Below are positions 39,747 through 47,943 of a stretch of DNA of 64,000 nt, piece after piece. The translations under genes were made by a program, and so were the position numbers. A model generated the notes under the pieces. The model saw only the letters and a program-made list of their open reading frames with translations, was not told where the DNA came from and made no database searches. This stretch comes from Sandaracinaceae bacterium (lineage in GTDB: Bacteria > Myxococcota_A > Polyangia > Polyangiales > Houyiibacteriaceae): the NCBI GenBank assembly GCA_020633055.1, contig JACKEJ010000009.1, positions 372,001 to 436,000 of the forward strand, written 5' to 3'. Positions within the stretch are counted from its first letter, which is position 1. Each line of letters begins with the position of its first letter.

Positions 39747-41557
39747 TCGATCACCTCGATGGCGAAGATGCTGGTCGTGCCGCTGACCTCGTTGGCCACC
39801 ACCAGGAGGTCCTGGCCCGTGGGGCTCAGCGCAGACGGAATGAAGACCATCCCCTCCGGGCCCAGGTCGCCGGCGGCGCTCAGCTCGGCCGGGACGTCGC
39901 CGTCGAAGTCGATGCTCAGGTCGCGCGGGTTGATGTACTGGACGAAGCGCGGGCTCTCGGGGTGCGTGATGTCGTAGACCATGATGCCGCCCACGCGCTC
40001 GAGGCCGATGAACGCGAAGGTGGCCCCGCGGATGACGCCCAGGGTCAGCGCCTCGGGCTCGGGGCCCTTGTCGTCCGAGCGGCTGTCGCCGCCGTTCTCG
40101 TCGTTGGTGGCGTTGAAGTTCGCGCCGAGGCGGTTGGCGGTGATGCGCTCGAAGTCGTTGCCGCTGTCGAACACCAGGTCGCCGGTGAGGCCGTCGCGAA
40201 TCGAGAAGCTGCGCGCGCCGAAGGCGTAGATCACGTCCACGTCGCCGTCGTCGTCGAGGTCCCCGTCCGTCTCGGGGTTGGCCGTGCTGGTGCGCAGGCG
40301 ACCGAGGGCCGCGTTGTTCTGCAGCGCTGCCGCGTTGGGGAACACGGTCGGGTCGAGCGTGACGCTGCCGACCCGCGTCTCCTCGCCGAAGCCGTCGTAG
40401 TCGCGGGCGTCGCCTTCGTTCGCCGTGACCACGTAGGTCTGACCGGCCACGTCATAGGCGGCGATGGTGTCCGGCATGTACATGCCGAACACGGGCCACG
40501 TCGCGAGGTGGGGGCCTCCGTCGCGGTCGCTGGGGTCGAGCTCGTTGCCGGGCAGCGAGTGGTTCTTCACGCCCAGCGGGAGGATGTCCACGATGGAGGG
40601 GCTCGTGCCGAGGTCGATCAGGGCGAGCGCGTTGTTCTCCTGCAGGGACACCCACGCGAAGCGGTCGTCGCCCGACACCGCGATGTACTCGGGCTCGAGG
40701 TCCTGCGACACGGACGCGCCCGGTCCGAAGATGCGTACGCCAGCGGCGCGCAGGTCGGCGATGTCCGCGTCGAAGGCCGAGAAGTCGAGCGTGGTGACGG
40801 AGGGCGGGGTGACGAATCCGTCGCCGATGGTGATGACCGACACGGTGCCCTCGGGGTCGACGGTGTAGTCGTCGTTGGGCTCACCCTCGTTGGCCACCAG
40901 GACGCGCGCGCCATCGTTCGTGAAGCGCAGCATGTCCGGCAGCGCGCCGACCTCGACCGAGGCGAGCAGCTCGAGCGTCGCCGTGCGGTAGAACGCGACG
41001 ATGCCTGGGTCGGTCTTGGGGTCCGCCTCGATCGCCACGGCGAGCACGCCGTCGTAGGCGGAGACGCTGTTGGCCGCGCCGAGGGCGCGCAGGGGGTCGG
41101 CGGCGGTCACGTCCAGTGTGCTGATCAGGGCGGGCGCCGTCGGATCGGTGGGGTCGAGCACGTCCACCGTGGCGGCCTGTGCGTTGACGACGAAGAGGCG
41201 GCCCGACGAGGCGTCGAACGTCACGATCTCCGCCGCGCCCTCGGCGAACACGCCGCTCTCGTAGCGGCCGGCGTGACGCAGCAGGATGCCGCGGATGGCC
41301 GGCTCGCCGTTCGTACCGTTCGTACCGTTGGTGCCGTTCGTACCGTTGGTTCCGTTGGTGCCGTTCGTACCAGGCGCCCCCGTGGGACCCGTGGGGCCAG
41401 CAGGACCGGCGGGGCCCGCGGGACCGGTGGCGCCCGTGGGGCCTTCGTCGCCGCAGCCGGCCACGAGCAGCACGCTCAGCAAGAGAGAGGACAGGGTGCG
41501 GACGCGGCGCGACCGGTTCGAGTGCGTGGGAGCCGCCCACGTCGTGACGAAAGACAT
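39743..41557 (-). CDS. Choice-of-anchor I domain lipoprotein with collagen-like stretch
   Basis: This is a 604-residue exported protein with GAGG 8 bases before the ATG. The leader ends LLLSVLLVAGCGDEG (lipobox). A collagen-like run of Gly-X-Y triplets (GPAGPAGPTG then GTNGTNGTNG) covers about residues 38-85. A seven-bladed-propeller-like domain of the choice-of-anchor I family follows (VANEGEPNDDY, GPGASVSQDLEPEYIAV, VTANEGDARDYDGFGEE, KGPEPEALTLG). Members are often encoded beside alkaline phosphatases, as here, and may themselves be phosphoesterases or phytase-like. It is the first gene of the operon with the PhoD protein. Confidence 0.9.
   Translation of the reverse strand: MSFVTTWAAPTHSNRSRRVRTLSSLLLSVLLVAGCGDEGPTGATGPAGPAGPAGPTGPTGAPGTNGTNGTNGTNGTNGTNGTNGEPAIRGILLRHAGRYESGVFAEGAAEIVTFDASSGRLFVVNAQAATVDVLDPTDPTAPALISTLDVTAADPLRALGAANSVSAYDGVLAVAIEADPKTDPGIVAFYRTATLELLASVEVGALPDMLRFTNDGARVLVANEGEPNDDYTVDPEGTVSVITIGDGFVTPPSVTTLDFSAFDADIADLRAAGVRIFGPGASVSQDLEPEYIAVSGDDRFAWVSLQENNALALIDLGTSPSIVDILPLGVKNHSLPGNELDPSDRDGGPHLATWPVFGMYMPDTIAAYDVAGQTYVVTANEGDARDYDGFGEETRVGSVTLDPTVFPNAAALQNNAALGRLRTSTANPETDGDLDDDGDVDVIYAFGARSFSIRDGLTGDLVFDSGNDFERITANRLGANFNATNDENGGDSRSDDKGPEPEALTLGVIRGATFAFIGLERVGGIMVYDITHPESPRFVQYINPRDLSIDFDGDVPAELSAAGDLGPEGMVFIPSALSPTGQDLLVVANEVSGTTSIFAIEVIE
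41306..41370 (-). repeat. Gly-Thr-Asn triplet-coding tandem repeat
   Basis: Nine-base units (of the GTACCGTTC / GTGCCGTTG type on the plus strand) encode seven GTN triplets of the collagen-like spacer. Simple tandem DNA of this kind varies in length between strains. Confidence 0.8.
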
Positions 41558-41749
41558 CTTGGAACCTCGTAGATTTCGAGTTTCGCGAGATGTACTGGTG
41601 CGGGTCCGTGGCCGCCTGCGACGTCTCCGTGCGCGACGTGTCAGTTGTCATGCGGGCGGTCGTCCGCATGACGCGTGTGACGAGCGCGTGGCTAGCGTGG
41701 CGGGCGCTGGGGGTCCCGACACATGGATGGGGGAGCAGGGGGACGGGGG

Positions 41750-41870
41750 CGAGGACGAGGACGGGGACGGGGACGTGCACGTGCACAATCACGAGGACGC
41801 GCACGCGCACGCGCACGACCACGATCACGAGCACGAGCACGAGCACGAGGACGCGTTCGTGCACGTGCGC
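41750..41870 (+). repeat. Simple-sequence region encoding possible His/Asp-rich peptide
   Basis: The 362-base gap between the choice-of-anchor and msrB genes holds hexamer-like repeats (GAGGAC, GGGGAC, GCGCAC, GAGCAC). Read on the plus strand from ATG 41727 they give an Asp/Glu run and then alternating His (VHVHNH, AHAHAHDHDHEHEHEH). There is no Shine-Dalgarno, and the frame then runs antisense into msrB, so a real gene is doubtful. The rest of the gap shows only the upstream region of the choice-of-anchor gene. Confidence 0.5.
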
Positions 41871-41919
41871 GGTCATGGGGGCGTGCACGAACGACGGATG
41901 ACCCCCTGGGGAGCGGTGC

Positions 41920-42570
41920 TTACTGCGGGTCTTCGTCGGCTGCCGCGGGGGGCTCCGAGGCGGCGTCGAAGTCGAGCGAGGCGGAGTTGATGCAGTAGCG
42001 CATGCGGGTGGGGGCGGGGCCGTCCGGGAAGACGTGGCCCAGGTGTCCGCCGCAGCGGGCGCATACGACCTCGACGCGGACCATCCCGTGGCTGGTGTCG
42101 CGGTGCTCCGCCACGCGTCCCTCGGCGATGGCGCGGCTGTAGCTGGGCCAGCCGGTGCCCGAGTCGAACTTGTCGTCCGAGCTGAAGAGGGGCGCGCCGC
42201 AGCCGGCGCAGCGGTAGGTCCCGTCCTCGTGGTGATCGTGGAAGCGTCCGGTGAACGCGCGCTCCGTGCCCTTCTGCCGCAGCACCATGTACTCGAACGG
42301 GGTCAGCCGCTCCCTCCACTCGGCGTCGGTCAGCGTGAGCGTCTCGCCCGTGGCGGGGTCGGTGAACTGCTGCGGATGCTCGGGCTCGTCGGTGTCGTGG
42401 CGGGACATGCGGGAGGTCTCCTCTGGAGGTGAGGGGCGGTCGTTCGTGGCGCCGCTGCGGTTACATCCGGGGGCGAGCGACGCCAACGACGCTGCGAGCA
42501 CGAACCACCGCGCGGTGGCGTGCGTGGGCTTGCACCCGTGGTGCGCGTCTCGCTGTGGCGGGCTGTGCAT
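41920..42570 (-). CDS. msrB: Peptide-methionine (R)-S-oxide reductase, lipoprotein form
   Basis: This is a 216-residue MsrB that reduces the R-sulfoxide of methionine in damaged proteins. A signal peptide ends SLAPGCNRS, a lipobox-like site, so it should repair envelope proteins. The catalytic domain begins near residue 70: YMVLRQKGTERAFTG, zinc CxxC pairs in YRCAGCGAPLF and VCARCGGHLGHVF, SGTGWPSY, and the catalytic Cys in RYCINSASL. An alternative ATG at MSRHDTDE (about residue 55) would make a cytoplasmic form. It is the last gene of a minus-strand run after three RNA-modification genes. Confidence 0.92.
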   Translation of the reverse strand: MHSPPQRDAHHGCKPTHATARWFVLAASLASLAPGCNRSGATNDRPSPPEETSRMSRHDTDEPEHPQQFTDPATGETLTLTDAEWRERLTPFEYMVLRQKGTERAFTGRFHDHHEDGTYRCAGCGAPLFSSDDKFDSGTGWPSYSRAIAEGRVAEHRDTSHGMVRVEVVCARCGGHLGHVFPDGPAPTRMRYCINSASLDFDAASEPPAAADEDPQ

Positions 42571-42602
42571 GGTGGGGAGTGTACGCCACGCGCGCGTGGT
42601 CG

Positions 42603-43814
42603 TTACAGCTTGACCCAGGTGAGCTCATGCCGGTTGTGCGAGAGGTGCAGCAGGCGCGAGCCCGGGATGGCGGCGAAGCCCGCGACGCTCTCGTGGTCCG
42701 TCTCCCCTTGGAACTTGAGCGTGCACACGAAGCGCTTGGCGGCGCCCAGCGCGAGCCACTGCTGCACCATGGCCAGCAGCCGCGCCGGGTAGCAGATGAC
42801 GTCTGAGAAGAACCAGTCGAACGGCCGCTCCACGTGGTCCTCGGGGCGCAGCGCGAAGGCGCTCCCCTCGATGCTGTGGACGTTCGGGAGGGCCGCGACC
42901 TCCGGCGCGAGGGGGGCCTTGTCGACGCTGGTCACCTCGGCTCCGAGTCCCGCGAGCACCCACGTCCACCCGCCTGGCGAGGCCCCCATGTCGACACAGC
43001 GCTCCCCAGGCGCGGGGTGCTGCTGGAGCAGCGTGAAGGCCTCCCACAGCTTGCGATAGGCGCGGCTGGGCGGGCCCTCACGGTCCTCGGCGAACACCAC
43101 CTCGCCGTGTGGGAACGGGCTCCTGCGCGTGGCGCTGAACAGCAGCCGGTCGCGCCCGAGCAGCGTGAAGGCGCCCAGCGCAGCGTCCGGCAGAGGGGTA
43201 GGGAAGGGCCAGCTGCGCGTCTTGATGGGCGGCAGCTTGTCGGCGATGAGGCTCATCCGGCGGTGATGCGCGTCGCCACAGGGCACCCAGTTGCGCTGCA
43301 CGGCGCGCAGCGCGCTCGCGGCGTCCCCGATCGACGTGATCACCCGGTGCTCGGGCGCGAGCCACACGTCCTGCGCCCACACGCTCTCGACCGGGGGGCC
43401 TTCGCACAGCACGAGCTGGCCGTGTACGTGCCAGGCAGGACCCACCTCGCGCAGCACCTCGTCGATGAGCCCGGGTGGCGCCAGGTAGCCCGTCAGCTGC
43501 GCGGGGACGTGCTGCGGGGCCTCGGGCAGCGTGGTCGGGGCGTCGTCACGGCGGCGGTCGTGAGCCTCCCTGGCGTCGTTCGCTTTGCGCCCTTGCTCGC
43601 GGCGGCCGCGGGACGGCGACTCGGTGTGCGACTTCGCGGAAGGGCGCGCGCTCTTTGGCGAGCCGCCCTGAGCGCGACGCGGCCCGGCGGCTCGTCGTGT
43701 GTCCCCCGACGGGTTCGTGGCCTCGGGTCGGCTCCCAGGTGCGTCCCCGCGCTTGTTCGCGACGCGCGCCTTCGAGGAGGGTCGCTGCGCCTTCGGTGCG
43801 CCCGGTCGCTTCAA
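42603..43814 (-). CDS. RlmM-like rRNA 2'-O-ribose methyltransferase with basic N-terminal extension
   Basis: This is a protein of about 403 residues. The C-terminal Rossmann methyltransferase domain has VDMGASPGGWTWVLAGLG (SAM loop), VTSVDKAPL, FDWFFSDVICYPAR and FVCTLKFQG, closely matching RlmM, which methylates C2498 of 23S rRNA. A THUMP-like N-terminal region starts near TGYLAPPGLIDEV. The first 85 or so residues are a Lys/Arg/Pro/Ser-rich disordered extension. The likely start is TTG 43814, which overlaps the stop of the preceding SpoU-family gene as TTGA; no ATG or GTG is available upstream of the conserved region. The start remains uncertain. Confidence 0.8.
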   Translation of the reverse strand: MKRPGAPKAQRPSSKARVANKRGDAPGSRPEATNPSGDTRRAAGPRRAQGGSPKSARPSAKSHTESPSRGRREQGRKANDAREAHDRRRDDAPTTLPEAPQHVPAQLTGYLAPPGLIDEVLREVGPAWHVHGQLVLCEGPPVESVWAQDVWLAPEHRVITSIGDAASALRAVQRNWVPCGDAHHRRMSLIADKLPPIKTRSWPFPTPLPDAALGAFTLLGRDRLLFSATRRSPFPHGEVVFAEDREGPPSRAYRKLWEAFTLLQQHPAPGERCVDMGASPGGWTWVLAGLGAEVTSVDKAPLAPEVAALPNVHSIEGSAFALRPEDHVERPFDWFFSDVICYPARLLAMVQQWLALGAAKRFVCTLKFQGETDHESVAGFAAIPGSRLLHLSHNRHELTWVKL

Positions 43815-44593
43815 GCGCGCCCCGACGTGGGCCGGGCGAGCCCGCTCTGGCGCACGTGCTCCGCCAACAGCACGCTGGCGGCGGCGGCCACGTTGAGGCT
43901 CTCCACGTCCCCCGTGCCCGGGATGAACAGCGCTCGCTGGGCGAGCTTGCGGAGGCCTTCGGAGATCCCCTCGCGCTCGGCGCCCAGCGCCAGCACGCAC
44001 CGCTTCGGGAGCCGCGTGTCGAACACGCTCTCTCCCTGGTGAGCGTCCGCGACGAACAGCGGGACACCGCGCTCTTTCAACGCGGCGAGCGCGTCCAGCG
44101 GGCGGTTGAGCCGGATCAAGGGGACGGCCTCCGCCGCGCCCTCCGCCACGCGGGTGCCTGCAGGTCCCAGGCCCGGCGTGCTGCTGGCGGGCACGAGCAG
44201 CGCGTCCACGCCAAAGTGCGCGGCGGTGCGCAGGATGGCGCCCAGGTTGTGGGGGTTGCGCACGCCGTCCAGGTACAGCACGCGCAGCGGCTCGTCCGAC
44301 TGGGCGCGCTGGGCCGCGGCCGCGCGCTCGAGCACGTCGTCGAAGCTCGGTGTGGGCGCGGGGTCCACGTAGAAGCACACGCCCTCGTGGTGCACGCCCC
44401 CCGTGATGCGCTCGAGGTCCTCGGCGCTGACGATGTTGTAGCCCAGGCGCCTGCGCGCCATGTCCTCCACGAACCAGCCGAACTCGCGCAGCCGCGCCTC
44501 TTCCAAGAACGCGCGGCGCACGTCCAGGGGGCGGGCGCGCGCCACCGCGCGGCACGCGGCGACCCCGTAGACTCGTTGGTTGTTGTCGGCCAC
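43811..44593 (-). CDS. TrmH/SpoU-family RNA 2'-O-ribose methyltransferase
   Basis: This is a 260-residue SPOUT methyltransferase. The N-terminal substrate-binding domain (RVYGVAACRAVARARP through ITGGVHHEGVCF) precedes the knotted catalytic core: motif 1 LDGVRNPHNLGAILRTAAHFG, motif 2 VLALGAEREGISEGL and motif 3 FIPGTGDVESLNVAAAASVLL. It probably methylates a 23S rRNA or tRNA ribose (RlmB/TrmH-like). It starts with GTG. It is followed without a gap by the RlmM-like gene and preceded by an RluA-type pseudouridine synthase, forming an RNA-modification cluster. Confidence 0.92.
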   Translation of the reverse strand: MADNNQRVYGVAACRAVARARPLDVRRAFLEEARLREFGWFVEDMARRRLGYNIVSAEDLERITGGVHHEGVCFYVDPAPTPSFDDVLERAAAAQRAQSDEPLRVLYLDGVRNPHNLGAILRTAAHFGVDALLVPASSTPGLGPAGTRVAEGAAEAVPLIRLNRPLDALAALKERGVPLFVADAHQGESVFDTRLPKRCVLALGAEREGISEGLRKLAQRALFIPGTGDVESLNVAAAASVLLAEHVRQSGLARPTSGRA

Positions 44594-44652
44594 GGCCGGA
44601 TGGTAGCAGCGCGGGCCGATCGCGCTCGCCGGCGTGAGCTACCGATGGGCTG

Positions 44653-45633
44653 CTACGCGTCCTCGGGCAGCAGCGCGGCCAGCGCGCTCGTAAACGAGGG
44701 CGGCGGCTCGGCGTCGAACGACAGCGCCTCGCCCGTGAGCGGGTGCGTGAAAGCCAGCGTGCGCGCGTGCAGTAGCAGCCGAGCGCACGGGATGGGGGTG
44801 CGCCCCTCGTCGCGCAGGTCGCGGATGTACACGGCCTCGCCCAGCACGGGGTGGCCAGCCTCGGCGAGGTGGATGCGGATCTGGTGCGTGCGCCCCGTCT
44901 CGAGCCGCAGGCGCACGCGCGTCATCATCCCGTGCCTTCCGCGCAGGGGCTCCGCGTGCACGATGTGCGTCACGGCCCGCTGCCGGTGTCCGCCGCGGGT
45001 GTCGTCGCGCGCACTCCCGCGCAGGCCGTCGCCCCGGTCGCGCACCAGCTCCGACTCGATGGTCTGCGTGCCGATCACCCCCTGCACCACCGCCACGTAC
45101 TCGCGCTGCGCCTGGTGGCGCTTGAACACCTCGTGCAGCGCGCGCTCGCTGGTCTTCGTGCGGGCGAAGCACATCACCCCCGAGGTCTCCTTGTCGAGCC
45201 GGTGCACCACGAACAGCGAGGCCTGAGCGCCCGCCTTGCGTCGCGCGGCGCTGGGCTTCGCCACCGTCTGGCGTAGCGCGTCCAGCACCGTCGGCTCGGC
45301 CGCGGGGGCGTGCGAGCTCTTGTCGTGGGGCGCCGTGGACACGTGCGGGGGCTTGTGGACGATCACCAGGTGCGGGTCTTGGTGCAGCACACGCAGCTCC
45401 GCGTACTCGTTGCGGCGCACGCGGGGGGCCGACTCACGCAGCTCGATGCGCTCACCGCCGCGCAGGCGCCGCGCCGGGTCGAGCTCGCGCTCGCCGTCCA
45501 GAAACACCTTCCCGCTGCGGCACAGTGCGCGGACGTTGTTCCACGAGCGCTCGGGCGCGAACCGGCGCAGGGCCGCCGCCAGCGTCTCGTCGGCGATGCC
45601 GCGCAGCTCCGTGTCGTTCGGCGTCTCGCTCAT
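44653..45633 (-). CDS. RluA-family pseudouridine synthase
   Basis: This is a 326-residue pseudouridine synthase. An S4-like RNA-binding domain (about 25-80, ERSWNNVRALCRSGKVFLDG) precedes the catalytic domain with VIVHKPPHVSTAP, VVHRLDKETSGVM (catalytic Asp), KRHQAQREYVAVVQG, RLETGRTHQIRIHLAEAGHPVLGE and LLLHARTLAFTHP. It isomerises uridine in rRNA or tRNA; the exact site cannot be told. ATG 45633 is chosen because the upstream extension to 45852 is low-complexity and lies antisense to the divergent lipoprotein gene. Confidence 0.92.
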   Translation of the reverse strand: MSETPNDTELRGIADETLAAALRRFAPERSWNNVRALCRSGKVFLDGERELDPARRLRGGERIELRESAPRVRRNEYAELRVLHQDPHLVIVHKPPHVSTAPHDKSSHAPAAEPTVLDALRQTVAKPSAARRKAGAQASLFVVHRLDKETSGVMCFARTKTSERALHEVFKRHQAQREYVAVVQGVIGTQTIESELVRDRGDGLRGSARDDTRGGHRQRAVTHIVHAEPLRGRHGMMTRVRLRLETGRTHQIRIHLAEAGHPVLGEAVYIRDLRDEGRTPIPCARLLLHARTLAFTHPLTGEALSFDAEPPPSFTSALAALLPEDA

Positions 45634-45737
45634 GCGCGCTTCGTAGCAGGGGCTGGCCGGGCGGCACGCGGACGGCGTACGGCCCTCGGGGGCTCTGCTA
45701 TCTTGCGGGGGTGCGTCCCGAGCTCCCGTGTCTGCCC

Positions 45738-47927
45738 ATGGCCCCGAGTCGCGCACGCATGAAGGCACGTGCGCGCGGCGTGTTCGCGTGTGGGATGGTG
45801 TTCGCGCTGCCATGGGCGTTCGCGGCGTGCGACGGCGGGGGCGGGGATGCACGCGCCGACGGTGGGCTCTTGGACGCTGGCCCAGACGCGACCACCGATC
45901 TGGGCCCGGACGCGGCGACCCCGAGCGGACCCTCCCTCGTGGTCGCGCCCCTCGCGCGCTTGCCCTACGTCGAGGCGGGCGGGGGCGAGGTCTCGCTGGC
46001 GCTCGAGCTGCACAACGCGGGCGACGCGCCCACCGCGCTGACCTTCAGCCTCTCGGGCGACCCGCTGCTCGCGCTGGACCCCACGGTACCCGCCTCCCTC
46101 GGCGCGGGACAGCTCGGCACCCTCACCCTGCGCTTCGCCGGCTCGCCCACCCAGCACGTCGCGCTGGGGACGCTCACCGTCGGCTGGGCGGGTGGCGAGC
46201 GCACCGTCCAAGTGGTGGCCGTCGCAGGCGCGACGGGTCTGCCCACGGCGGCCTACGAACCGGTCCTCGCGGCGGGGGGCACACCGTGTGGCGTGGGCGC
46301 GACGGTCGCCCTGCCAACGGCGCCGTTTCCGCACGCAAGCGCCAACTACACGGACGCGAGCGTGCGCGTCTTCGTGCCCAGCGGCTATCGCCAGCACGCG
46401 GACCACGACCTGGTGCTGCACTTCCACGGGCACAACACCACCCTCGCCAGCACGCTGGCCGGGCACTCCTACGAGCAGCACGTCTGCGCCAGCGGCGTCA
46501 ACGCGCTCTTGGTCGTCCCGCAGGGCCCGGTGAACGCGGCCAGCGGCAACTTCGGCAAGCTGATGAGCCCTGCCGGTACCGCGGCGCTCCTCGATCAGGT
46601 GCTGGTGCTGCTCTACCGCGACGGCTACGTCGACTTCCCCGTCCGTGGGCAGCTCACCTTGACCGCGCACTCGGGCGGGTACCTGGCCGTGGCCGCCAAC
46701 GCGAACGCCGCGGACCTGCGCGTGACGCAGGTGCACCTGTACGACGCGCTCTACGGGAGCATCGCGGCCTTTCGCACGTTCGCCACCTCGGGCGGCGGCC
46801 TGCGCAGCAACTACACGTCATCGGGCGGCACGCTCACCAACAACCAGAGCTTCGCGGCGAGCCTGGCTGCGGACCACCCCGACGTGTCCCTGAGCGAAGA
46901 CGCCACGTTGCCTGCGCTGCGCAACGCGGCGAGCGTCGTCGACTACACGCCCTCCTCGCACAACGGCGCTACGCGCTATCGCAACGCGTATGGCGACCGG
47001 CTGCGCTTCGGGAGTCGGCGCGGTGTGGCAGGCGGTCGCATCGAGCTGCGCAGCGCGACGGCCACGGCCGGCACCGCCACGGTCACGTTCCTCGCGCCAC
47101 GCGACGAGCAGCGCGTGGGCTTCGTGGTGGAGGCGGCTGCGGGCACCGAGCCCTTCCGGGCGGTGGCAGAGGTCGCGCCGGGCGCCGAGACCGCGAGTTG
47201 GTCGGTGACCGGGGACGCCGCGCTGCGTGTACGTGTGCGCTCCCGGCTCGACGATCCAGGCACCATCGCGGAAGCCAGCGACACCTACGCGCTCACCCCG
47301 GACGCCGACGTGCTCGTGGTCGACGCGTTCGAGCGCGTGCTCGGAGGGTCCCATGGCGCGCGCGCTCACGACATCGCCACACGCGTGGGCGTGCCCCTCG
47401 GCGCGAGCACCGTCTCGCACCGCGCCCTCACCGAAGACGGGTTCGAGCTCACCGGCTACCGCGCGGTGGTGTGGCTCGCGGGCGATCAGTCGCGCGACGA
47501 CGAGCCCATCAGCGCAGACGAGCAGCTCCTGCTCGGCGACTACCTCGACGCCGGGGGGGCGCTGCTGGTGAGCGGCAGCGAGGTGGCGTTCTCGCTGCAG
47601 GGCGGCGCGTTCCTGGGTCGCCTGGGGGCGGGATACGTGAGCGACGACGCGGGCTCCCTGGTCGTGGGCGACGCGGGCGCGCTGGGCGGCGCGTTCGTCG
47701 ACCTGGGCTTCGGCGGGCCGAACGCGGCCTACGAAGAAGACTTCCCCGACGTGCTCTCCGCCGGGATGGGTGCGGACGTGTTGCTGCGCTACGGAACGGG
47801 CGGAGCGGCCGCCGTCGGCGTCGCAGGGCGTGCGGTCTTGGTCGGCTTCCCGCTCGAGGTCGTGGACGACGACGCCCAGCGCACAGCCCTCACGACAGCG
47901 CTCTTGGCGTTCGCGACGGGCAGCTGA
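45738..47927 (+). CDS. Secreted lipoprotein with alpha/beta-hydrolase-like and amidotransferase-like domains
   Basis: This is a protein of about 729 residues. A signal (MKARARGVFACGMVFALPWAFAAC in two parts) ends in a lipobox; the start may be ATG 45738 or ATG 45759. A beta-sandwich domain (about 60-170) is followed by a domain with LVLHFHGHNTT, LLVVPQGPVN and the nucleophile-elbow-like LTAHSGGYLAVAAN, suggesting a serine hydrolase. A golvesin-like beta domain (about 430-520) precedes a class I amidotransferase-like fold (VLVVDAFERVL, AVVWLAGDQSRDDEPIS, LLLGDYLDAGGALLVSGSEVAF). This C-terminal pair is often seen in peptidoglycan-amidase-like secreted proteins. The substrate is unknown. Confidence 0.75.
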   Translation: MAPSRARMKARARGVFACGMVFALPWAFAACDGGGGDARADGGLLDAGPDATTDLGPDAATPSGPSLVVAPLARLPYVEAGGGEVSLALELHNAGDAPTALTFSLSGDPLLALDPTVPASLGAGQLGTLTLRFAGSPTQHVALGTLTVGWAGGERTVQVVAVAGATGLPTAAYEPVLAAGGTPCGVGATVALPTAPFPHASANYTDASVRVFVPSGYRQHADHDLVLHFHGHNTTLASTLAGHSYEQHVCASGVNALLVVPQGPVNAASGNFGKLMSPAGTAALLDQVLVLLYRDGYVDFPVRGQLTLTAHSGGYLAVAANANAADLRVTQVHLYDALYGSIAAFRTFATSGGGLRSNYTSSGGTLTNNQSFAASLAADHPDVSLSEDATLPALRNAASVVDYTPSSHNGATRYRNAYGDRLRFGSRRGVAGGRIELRSATATAGTATVTFLAPRDEQRVGFVVEAAAGTEPFRAVAEVAPGAETASWSVTGDAALRVRVRSRLDDPGTIAEASDTYALTPDADVLVVDAFERVLGGSHGARAHDIATRVGVPLGASTVSHRALTEDGFELTGYRAVVWLAGDQSRDDEPISADEQLLLGDYLDAGGALLVSGSEVAFSLQGGAFLGRLGAGYVSDDAGSLVVGDAGALGGAFVDLGFGGPNAAYEEDFPDVLSAGMGADVLLRYGTGGAAAVGVAGRAVLVGFPLEVVDDDAQRTALTTALLAFATGS

Positions 47928-47943
47928 CGCGCTGGCTCAGGGC

